From Flavobacteriales bacterium (GTDB lineage Bacteria; Bacteroidota; Bacteroidia; Flavobacteriales_F; PHOS-HE28), in the NCBI GenBank assembly GCA_016788485.1, contig JAEUSV010000060.1:1-48668 (forward strand): a DNA stretch of 48,668 nt, written 5' to 3'. The position numbers and the translations under genes were made by a program. Shown here piece by piece: positions 10,308 through 20,200 of the stretch (position 1 is its first letter; each line of letters begins with the position of its first letter). Below the pieces are notes generated by a model. The model ran no database searches and had not been told where the DNA came from. It saw only the letters and a program-made list of their open reading frames with translations.

Positions 10308-11263
10308 CAGAAGTAGCGGGGCGATTTGATGCGGATCAGGTCGCGGCCCAGGTCGATCCCGATCATCACTTCGTGGGAGGCGCCGCTGTAGGCCTGCAGG
10401 CGCGAGGTGGTCATGTCGTAGGCATAGCCCAGGCGCAGGTACGGGTTCACTTGATACTCGAGCATGGCCACCACGGCCGCGCCCGTCCGGTAACCCGCGC
10501 CAAGCCAGAGACGCTGCTTGTACAGTACGTTGCAGTTGATGTCCGCCTGCACCGGTGCCTGGGGTTCCACTTTCACGAGCACCGATGGCTTCAGGTCGAA
10601 CGACTCGTTCAGTTCGAACACGCGCCCGGCATTGAGGTAGTAGTGCTGCTCGAAATAGTGCTGCAGGGCGCTGGACGCATCGCTGGTGATGGCATTGTCC
10701 GCTGCGTACAGCGTCGGCACCGAGAGCCCGATGTAACTGCGTTCGTCGTTGTAGTACACCCCGAAGCCGAACTTGCCCACGGGCGCGTTCTTGATGTTGG
10801 ACTGGAACACGGCGTCGTTCTGGTCCCAGTAGGTGAGCTCGTTGAGGTTCGCCGAATAGACAGACACACCTGCCTTCAATCCAAAGGCCAGACGCCCCTT
10901 TTCGCTCACACGGATGCGGTAGGCGTATTGTCCGGCGATCTCCATGTCGCGGCTCACACCGATGCGATCATGAACGAGCGTGAAGCCAAGGGCCATGCGT
11001 TCGCCCATCACGGGACCGTCGATGGCGAGCATACTGGTGGTGGGAGCACCGTCCATGCGGGTCCATTGGTCGCGGTGGAGCAGGGCGGCGCTCGTGTAGG
11101 GATGGCTGCCGGCGTATGCTGGGTTCAGGAAGAGCCCGTTGAACATGTACTGGCTCACCATCACCTCCTGCTGAGCACGGGCCGCGGTGGCCAGCACGAG
11201 CAGGGTGATCGCCGCAGCGAGGGAACGTGTGGTGTTCATGGTGCGTGTGGGCTTGGTGCTCAT
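10307..11263 (-). CDS. PorP/SprF-family type IX secretion membrane protein
   Basis: A 318-residue outer-membrane barrel with a signal peptide ending near AARAQ (about residue 31). The mature N-terminus, QEVMVSQYMFNGLFLNPAYAGS, is the signature of the PorP/SprF family. SprF of Flavobacterium johnsoniae is required to export or attach SprB, and members of this family typically sit directly after genes for proteins with type B T9SS signals (family knowledge). That is exactly the case here: the ATG overlaps the stop of the giant adhesin as ATGA. It is therefore predicted to be the dedicated partner of that adhesin. It overlaps the next gene by one stop-codon base. Confidence 0.95.
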   Translation of the reverse strand: MSTKPTRTMNTTRSLAAAITLLVLATAARAQQEVMVSQYMFNGLFLNPAYAGSHPYTSAALLHRDQWTRMDGAPTTSMLAIDGPVMGERMALGFTLVHDRIGVSRDMEIAGQYAYRIRVSEKGRLAFGLKAGVSVYSANLNELTYWDQNDAVFQSNIKNAPVGKFGFGVYYNDERSYIGLSVPTLYAADNAITSDASSALQHYFEQHYYLNAGRVFELNESFDLKPSVLVKVEPQAPVQADINCNVLYKQRLWLGAGYRTGAAVVAMLEYQVNPYLRLGYAYDMTTSRLQAYSGASHEVMIGIDLGRDLIRIKSPRYF

Positions 11264-14200
11264 CGGCGCAGGTCAACGTAGTTCTGGAGCGTTTCGGCCC
11301 CCTCGTTCAGGCGCAGGATCACGAAGTAGGTGCCGTTGGGCAGCTGCTCGCCTTCGCTGTTCTCGCCCGTCCAGTTGTTCCTGTAGTTGGGGCTCTCGTA
11401 CACCACGTTGCCCCAGCGGTTGAACACGATGAGCTGGCGCGAGCTGTAGGCATCGAGGCCTTGCACGACATAGGAATCGTTCGCGCCGTCGCCGTTCGGG
11501 CTGAAGCCGGTGGGCATGGCCAGTCCGTCGGGGTCGGTGAGCGTGAAGGTCATGGTGGTGGTGCAGCCGTTCGCGTCGGTGATGAGCACCGTATACGTAC
11601 CTGCGGCAAGAGCGTTCACCCCGGCGGTCGACGGGCCGTTGCTCCACGCGTAGGTGTAGGGTGCCGTGCCGCCCGTAGTGGTCAGGGCGATGGCGCCATT
11701 GGAGCCGCCAGGCGTGGAGATGTTGTACCCGTTTCCATGCACCAGCACGTCGGCCGACACCTCCAGTGCGGGGGGTGCGTTGATCACGAGCGTGTCGCTC
11801 CAGGTGCAACCCGATGCATCGCTCACCAGCACACTGTAGGTGCCTGCGGCAAGGCCGGTGATGTCCTCGGTGGCGTCACCGTTGCTCCAAACAAAGCTGA
11901 AGGGGGCCGTCCCGTTCATGGGCGTCAGGTCGATCGCGCCGTCACTGGCGCCATTGCACAGGTTATCGGTGCTCAATGCGCTTATCGCGAGCATGGGGCT
12001 GCCGTTCACCACGAGGGTGGTGTCGGCGGAGCAGCCGTTCGCGTCGGTCACCGTCACCGTGTAGCTCCCCTCCACAAGGCCCGCGGGGTCCTCGAGGGTG
12101 CTGCCGTTGCTCCATGTGGTGCCGAAGGGACCGGTGCCGCCGTTGATGGTGAGGTCGATGCTGCCGTTCGAGCCGCCGCAGGTCTCCGGGCTCGTGTTGG
12201 CGCCCAGGTCGATGGGCAGGGGCGACGTGATCGTCTCGCATGCCTGGACCGTGCAGCCATTGGTGTCGGTCACCAGCAGGCACCAGCTGCCCGCTCCGAT
12301 GCCGGTCGCCGTAGCGCCGGTGGCGGTGGCGCCGCCCGGGCCGCTCCAGGTGAAGGTGTAGCCGGCGGTGCCACCGGTAGCGCCGGCCTGCAGCATGCCG
12401 TCCGAGGCGCCGGCGCAGCTGATGACGGTGCCGCCGGCCTGCAGCATGGGTGTTACGGTGGCGTTGATCGGCTGGGGTGCATCGAGGTTGATGGAAGCGC
12501 TGGTGCTGCAGCCGTTCATGTCCGTGATCGTCGCGGTGTAGGTTCCAGCGGCGAGGCCACCGATGCTGTCGCCCTGCGCTACAAAGCCGTTCGGGCCCGA
12601 CCAGTTGACGGTGTTCCCGCCACTGCCACCGGTCGCGGCGACCGAGGCCCATCCATCGCTCATGCCATCGCAGGTGACCGCCGTTCCACCGGTGTACTGC
12701 GACACCGCGGTGCTAAGGGCTAGCGCGCTGTCGGGTTCAGTGAGGGTGATGCTGGTGGTGAAGGTGCACTGGTTGGCGTCGGTGATCACCAGGTCATAAG
12801 TCCCCGCCAGCAGGGCCGTGAGGTCCTCGGTGGCGTAGCTGGTGCTGTCGGGACCGCGCCAGGCGAAGGTGTACGGCAGGGTGCCGCCCGTTACCGTGGC
12901 GTCGATGCTTCCGTCGTTGCCGCCGGTGCAGCTGATGTTGGTGCTCGAGGGTTGGAGCGCTGCGCTCAGCGTCGCCCCGATCGGTGCGGTCGGGGCCACC
13001 AGGGTGATCGTGGTGTCCGCCGTGCAGCCGTTCGCATCGGTGATCGTCGCGGTGTAGGTGCCGGCGTGCAGCCCGCTCAGTTCGGTCGTGTCCGCAGTGT
13101 AGCCGTTCGGCCCTGTCCATTGCACATCGAGCGTGCCCGCACCACCCGCGATGCTCAGCTCGATCACACCGGAGCTGTCACCGGCGCAGGCGATGTTCAC
13201 CGCACCGTAGGTGGAGACATAGGCGCCGAGGTCGATCGGGGCGGAGGCAAGCACCAGCGCAGAGGTCGTGGCTTGGCAGTTCATGGCGTCGGTCACGATC
13301 ACGCTGTAGGTGCCGCCGGGCAGTGATGCGAGGTCCTCGGTGCTCGCAGCAAGGCCATTGCTGCCGGTCCAGGAGAACGTCATCGGCTGCACACCACCGG
13401 AAACGGCCAGGTCGATCGCACCGTCGGTCGCGTTGTCGCAGATCGTCCCGGTGACCGTGGTGCCGAGCTGGACCGGTGCCGGGGCGAGCAGGTCGAAGGT
13501 GCGGGTCACGGCGCAACCGTTCGCGTCGGAGACCTGGAGCTGGTAGGTGCCGGCCTGCAGGTTGGCGAGGTCCTCGTTCAACGAGGCGAAGCCGTTCGGA
13601 CCGGTCCAGTCGAACACGTAGGGCGTTGTTCCACCGGAGGCGTTCACATCGATGGTGCCATCGTTGCCCGCACAGCTCACTGCATAGCCGAAGCCCGCAT
13701 CGGAGATGGCGCTGGTGAGGTTGAGCGTGATGGGCTCGGTGAGCGTGAAGGAAGAGGTGATGCTGCAGCCCGCCGCATCGCTCACCTGCACGGTGTAGGT
13801 GCCGGCCACGAGGCTGTCGATCACGGCGCCGCTGCCGGCGAAGCCGTTCGGTCCGCTCCATGTGTAGCTGTAACCGGGTGAACCGCCGTTCACCGATGCG
13901 GACAAGGTCCCTTCGGCCGCACCCTGGCAAGGCAGGTTGAAGCCGTTCCCATACAGCGAGGCGGTGAGGTCGATGGTAAGTGTGTCGGGCGCATCGAGCG
14001 TGATCGATGCCGTGGTGCTGCAACCGTTGAGGTCGGTGATGGTGGCCGCATAGGTCCCGGCCGGCACGTTCGACAGGTCCTCCTGCACATAGCTGGTGCC
14101 GTTCGGGCCGCTCCAGATCACGGTGTAGGGCTGTGCGCCGCCGTTGATGGCCAGGTTGATGCTGCCATCGGTCGCATCGGCGCAGCTCACGTTCGCGCCG

Positions 14201-17200
14201 TTGCCGAGCACCGTGGCATTGGGCGTGGCGGCGACGGGCGTGGCCGGAACAAGGTTGACGCTGTCGGTGATGCTGCATCCGAGCACATCGGTCACCACGA
14301 GCACATAGGTGCCGGCCTCAAGGCCGGTGATGTCCTCGCTGGTGGACGTGAGGCCGTTGGGGCCGGTCCATGCATACGTGTAGGGCTGGATGCCGCCGCT
14401 CACGCTCGCGTCCACGTACCCGTCCTGCGAGTCACTGCACCCGGTGTTCGCACCACCGGCGAACAGGGCGGGGGTAAGGCCGAGCGCCAGGGCATCGGGG
14501 CCGGTGACGCTGTAGTTGAGCAGGGTGCTGCATCCGTTCTGGTCAGTGATCACGAGGATGTAGCTGCCGGCGCCGATCCCGGTGATGTCCTCGGTGATGG
14601 CCACAAAGCCGTTGGGCCCGCTCCAGGCGAAGTAGTAGGGGGCCACACCACCGGCCACCGTCACATCGATGGAAGCGTCGTTCGCTCCATGGCAGCTCAC
14701 GTTGTTGCCGCCGGTGTACTGCGGCTGTACGGCGCTCACCTGGAAGGTGTTCGGTTGGGTCACCGTGGCGCCGTGCACCAACGTGCAACCGCTGGCATCG
14801 GTGATGGTGGCGATGTAGCCTCCGGCGAACAGGCCGCTGATGTCCTCGGTGGTCGCAGAGAACGCGCCCGGCCCGCTCCACAGATAGGTGTAAGGCAGGG
14901 TGCCGCCGGTGATCGAAAGGTCGAGTGCGCCGGTGGGGCTGGCGAAGCAGGCGACCGGGCTCGCCGAACTCGTGGCCTGCAGCGGAGCCGGTGCGGTGAG
15001 GGTGAAGTTGGTTGAAGCACTGCAGCCGTTCTGGTCGATCACGTTCACCGTATAGCTGCCCGCGCCAAGTCCGTTCACGTCCTCGGTGCTGGCGGTGAAG
15101 GCGCCGGTGCCGGTCCATTGGAACACGGTGTTGCCGGCGCCACCGCTCACGGTCAGGTCGATGGCCCCGTCGTTGCTCTGGTCGCACAGGAGGTTGGTGC
15201 CATTGGCGAGCACCGCCGGGCTGCCGCTCAAGGTGATGGGAGGCGGAGCGCTGAGCACGATGGTGTCGGTTGCCTGGCAGCCGTTGGCATCGGTGGTCAC
15301 GAGGGTGTAGGTGCCCGCATCAAGCCCGGTGGGAGAGGGGGCACTGCTGGTGAAGCCATTGGGCCCGCTCCAGCTCACCTGGACGAAGCCCGTGCCGCCT
15401 GTGAGCTGCAGGTCGATGCTGCCGTTGCTCGCTCCGTCACAGCTGATGTTGCTGCCGCTGTTGTACGTCGGGCTTGTGGCCACGGCGATCAGGGCTTCAG
15501 GTTGATCGAGCGTGAGGGTGGCACTGGTGGTGCAGCCGTTCGCGTCGTTCACCACGAGGGTGTAGGTGCCCGCTCCCAGAGCGGTGATGTCCTCGGTGGT
15601 CGCGTTGTAGCCGTTCGGCCCGTTCCAGGTGAACGTGTAGGGCGAGGTGCCGCCCGTGATGCCCGCATCGATCGCGCCGTCCGTCGCATTGGCGCAGCTG
15701 AGGTCGGCACCGTTGAAGAGCGTATTGGTGAGCGATGCCGTAAGCGGGGCTGGAGCGTTCAAGGAGAACTGCGCCAGCGCATCACAGCCGTTGGCGTCCG
15801 TCACGACAACGCTGTAGGATCCGGCGACCAGGCCGCTCAGGTCCTCCGCAGCGCCGTTGGTGATCGCGGGGCCGCTCCAGGCATAGGTGTAAGGCGCGAT
15901 GCCACCGGTGGCCGTGATGTCGATGCTGCCATCGCTCGCGCCATCGCAGGTGATGTTCTGCCCGCCGGCGTAGGTGCTCACGGTGCCGCTTACGGCCACC
16001 TGACCGGGTTGGGTCACATTGAAGGGGAAGCTGTTGGTGCAGCCGTGCGCATCGGTGAGCGTGGCGGTGTAAACACCGGCCATCAGGCCGGTGATGTCGG
16101 TGCTGGTGCTGAAGTAGCCACCAGGGCCGTTCCACTGGATGGTGTACGGAGAGGTGCCGCCCGTCACGGTGGCATCGATGGCGCCGGTGTTCGTGCCCAT
16201 GCATGCCGCGGTGGTGATGGACGCACCGATCGCCAGCGGTGCGGGCTCGCCTAGCGTGATGCTCACCGTGGTGCTGCATCCGTTCACGTCGGTGGTGGTC
16301 ACCTCATAGCTGCCGGCGGAGAGCCCGGCGAGCTGCGTGGCGTTGCCGAGCGGACCGTTCGGGCCCGTCCAGGCGTAGGTGTACGGTGCGGTGCCACCGG
16401 TGGTGTTCGCGAAGACCTGGCCGTCCGCACCTCCCGGGCACGAGATGGCGAAGCCGTCGTGGTCAACGGCGCTCAGTGCGGTGGCGAGCGGCGCGGAGGG
16501 ACCATTGATGTTCACCGGATAGAACTTCGGGATGCTGCAGCCGTTGTCGTCGGTCACCGTGAGCGTGTAGATGCCCGCGCCCAGGCCCACGGCGGTGGGT
16601 CCGCTCTGGGGTGGCACCGTGTTCCAGGTCATGGTGTAGCTGCCACTGCCGCCCACCACATCAAGGGTCACCCAGCCGTCCTGTGCACCGAAGCAGCTCT
16701 CATGTTGGAAGTTCTCGATGAAGGCCACGATCTCGGTCGTGGGTTGCGTGATGGTCACTGTGCTGTTCGCGGTGCAACCATTGGCGTCGGTCACGGAGAC
16801 CGCATACACACCGGCCGCAAGGCCGCCGATGCTGTCGCCGGTGACCGTGGGCGAGGTGTTCCAGATGTATTGGTACGGGGCTGTGCCGCCGCTGGCGGAC
16901 ACTTCGGCGCCGCCGGTGGCCGCAGCGAAGCAGAGCACGTTGGTGGTCGAGGTGGTGGACAGGGTGAGCGGAGCAGCGGGACCGTTGATCACGACGGGAA
17001 TGGACGTGCTGCAGCCGGAGCCGTCCGTCACCGTGGCGGTGTAGCTTCCTGCTGCGAGACCGCTCGCCGTGGCGCCCACCTGAACGGGCACCGTGTTCCA
17101 GGTGTAGGTGTAAGGCGCGATGCCACCGGAGGCCGCGACCGTCGCCTGCCCGCTCGATGAACCGAAGCAGGCCTGGTCGGTGGTGCTGGCCAGGGCCATG

Positions 17201-20200
17201 GTCAGCGTGGAGGGCGATGTGATGGTGGTGCCTGCGTTCGCAGCGCAGCCATTGGCATCGGTCACCGTCACCGTGTAACCGCCGGCGTCCACTCCCATGA
17301 GCGAAGCGCTGGTCTGGACAGGCGTGCTGCTCCACTGGTAGCCATAAGGTGCAGTACCGCCCGATGCCGTGGCGTTGGCTGCTCCATTGGCGATGCCGCA
17401 GGTGGCCTGCGCGGTGCTGTTGGCCAGCACGCTAAGCGCCTGTGCGGGTTGTGCGATGGTGGCCGGGATGTTCGTGGAGCATCCGTTCGCATCGGTGACC
17501 GTGCAGGTCCAGGTGCCCGCTGAAAGGCCGGTGGCCTGTGCGCTTGTCTGTTGCGGCGCGGTGTTCCAATCGTAGGCATAAGGCGCCGTACCACCGTTGG
17601 CGGTCACGGTGGCCGAGCCGGTGCTGCCTCCGTGGCAGGCCACATCCGTGGTGCTGCTCAACACGGCCGAGAGGGCGGCTGCCGGTCCGGTGATCGTCAC
17701 GCTGACGGCAGTGGTGCAGCCGTTGGCGTCGATCACCGAGCAGATGTAGGTGCCTGCGCCAAGTCCGCTGGCCTGGGCGCCGTTTTGGGCCGGCGTCGTG
17801 TTCCAGCTCAAGGTGTAGCCTGGAGTGCCTCCGCTCACGTTCACCGTGGCGGTGCCTGTCTGGTCGCCGTGGCAGCTCACGTTCGTTTGTGCGCTCAACG
17901 TGGCAGCGAGCGGTGCAACAGGCTCCGTGATGTTCACGCTGCCGGTGCTCACCGCGCCGTTAGCGTCCGTCACGGTCACCGTCCACGTACCTGCGGGGAG
18001 ACCCGTGGCGGTGGCGCCGTTCTGCGCGGGCGTGGTGTTCCAGAGGAAACTGTAGGGGGCCACACCGCCGCTGGCCGAGGCCGTGGCCGATCCGGTGGCA
18101 TCACCATGGCAAGCGACGTTCACCTGGGAGCCGATGGCGGCCGCCAGCGCGGAACCGGGCTGGGTGATCGCCACCGTGGCCGTGGTGCTGCAACCGTTGG
18201 CGTCGGTCACCACCACCAGGTAGCCGCCTGCAGCAAGACCGCTCGCCGTGGCCGTGGTCTGCACAGGGCTGGTGCTCCAGGCGTATGTGTAAGGCGCGGT
18301 GCCCGCGTTGGCCGCCACGGTCGCGCTGCCCGTGCTCTGTCCGAAGATGAGCACGTTGGTCTGGGCGGTGATGGCGGCGCTGAGCGCGGCGGTGGGTTGG
18401 TTGATGGAGGCGCTTGCCGATGTCACGCAACCGTTCGCGTCGGTCACCGTGCAGGTCCATGCTCCGGCAGGGAGGCCGTTCGCCGTGGTGCCGTTCTGTG
18501 CTGGTGTCGTGTTCCAGGCCTGGGAGTAGGGTGCGGTACCTCCGCTCACCACCACGCTGATGGAGCCTGATTGTTCGCCATGGCAGGCCACGTTGGTCGT
18601 GGTGCCGATGGCCGCGGCAAGGGCCGAGACGGGCTCCGTGATGGTGACGGTGCGTTGGGCCGAGCAACCGTTCGCGTCGGTCACTGTACAGGTCCAGGTG
18701 CCTGCGCTCAGGCCCGAGGCGGTCGCAGCGTTCTGCACCGGGTTGGTGTTCCAGCTGTAGGTGTAGGGTGAGGATCCTCCCGTGGCCAGGATCGTGGCCG
18801 CGCCGTTCGTACCGCCGGAACAGCTCACGTTGGTCTGTGCGGACAGCGACGTACTGAGCGGAGCAGCGGGCTGCGTGATGGTCACACTGTGCGTGGTGCT
18901 GCAGCCGTTCGCGTCGGTCACCGAGCAGGTCCATGTGCCGGCGGACAGGTTCAATGCCGTGGCCGAGCTCTGCACGGGGGTGGTGTTCCACGCGAACGTG
19001 TACGGTGCGGTGCCGCCATTGGCCGTGATGCTGGCCGATCCGGTGCTGCTCCCGTGGCAGGCCACATCCATCTGTGCAGCGATCGTGGTGGACAGTGTGG
19101 ATGCAGGTTGTGAAATGGTCGCGGTGACCGCGGTACTGCAGTTGTTCAGGTCGCTAACGGTGCAGGTCCAGGTGCCCGCGGAAAGGCCGGTGGCGGTGGC
19201 CGTGTTCTGAGCAGGGATCGTGCTCCAGCCATAGGTGTAAGGACCGGTGCCGCCCGAAGCGCTCACGGTGGCACTGCCGGTGCTACCGCCGAAGCAGGCC
19301 ACGTCCGCCTGCAGGCTTACGCTCGCGGCGAGCGTTGCGACAGGCTGGGTGATGATCACGTCACGCGTGGTGCTGCAACCGTTGGCGTCGGTCACCGTGG
19401 CCGTCCATGTTCCTGCGGGAAGCCCGGTCGCGTTGGTTCCGGTCTGTGCGGGGCTTGTGTTCCAGGTGGTGGTGTAGTCGGGCGTGCCTCCGGAAACGGT
19501 GATGGAGGCCGATCCGGTGCTGTTGCCGAAGCAGAGCACCTGGGTGGTGCTGTTCAGTGCCGTGCCCAGAGGCGCGGTGGGACCAGCCACCACGGCCGTT
19601 GCGCTGGCCGTGCAGCCGTACCCGTCGGTGATGGTCACCGGGTAGGTGCCGGCGGCAAGGCCGGTGGCGGTCGGTGTGGACTGCGAGGGGGTGGTGCCCC
19701 ATGCGTAGGTGTACGGGGGGATGCCTCCCGTGATGGTGGCCGACGCACCGCCCAGTCCATCGCCAAAGCACAGCACCGGGGTGGTGGCACTGATGGACGC
19801 GCTCATCGGTTGCGGCTGGGTGAGCGTGACGGAGCTCGTTACGGTGCATCCGTTCACATCGGTCACGAGCAGGTCGTACGGGCCGGCCGCGAGGCCGCTC
19901 AGCGAGGGCGAGGCGCTGGTGAAACCGTTGGGTCCCGACCAGGCTGCGGTGTATGGGGCCACACCACCGGTGATGGTGGTGGCGATGCTCCCGGTGCTGC
20001 CACCGTTGCACGCGATGTTCTGGCCGAAGGGGAGGATCGAAGGCGTGGTGGTGACACCGAGCACCGCAGGCGCGATCACGTTGAACGACTGCGTGCGCGT
20101 ACAGGCCGCATCGTTCACCACGACGGTGTAAGTGCCGGGCGCGAGCCCCGTGATGTCCTGTGTGCTCGCGGTGAATCCGTTCGGCCCCGTCCATGCGTAG

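Noticed and set aside
7695..10316. Open frame of 873 codons on the plus strand
   Set aside because: It runs antisense to the PorE-like gene and out of frame through the end of the helical-protein gene; its composition (Val, Gly, Gln, His rich, no domain) is that of a high-GC shadow frame.
11227..12723. Open frame of 498 codons opposite the adhesin, with internal repeats
   Set aside because: The repeats mirror the SprB repeat coding on the other strand; no start context or independent motif.
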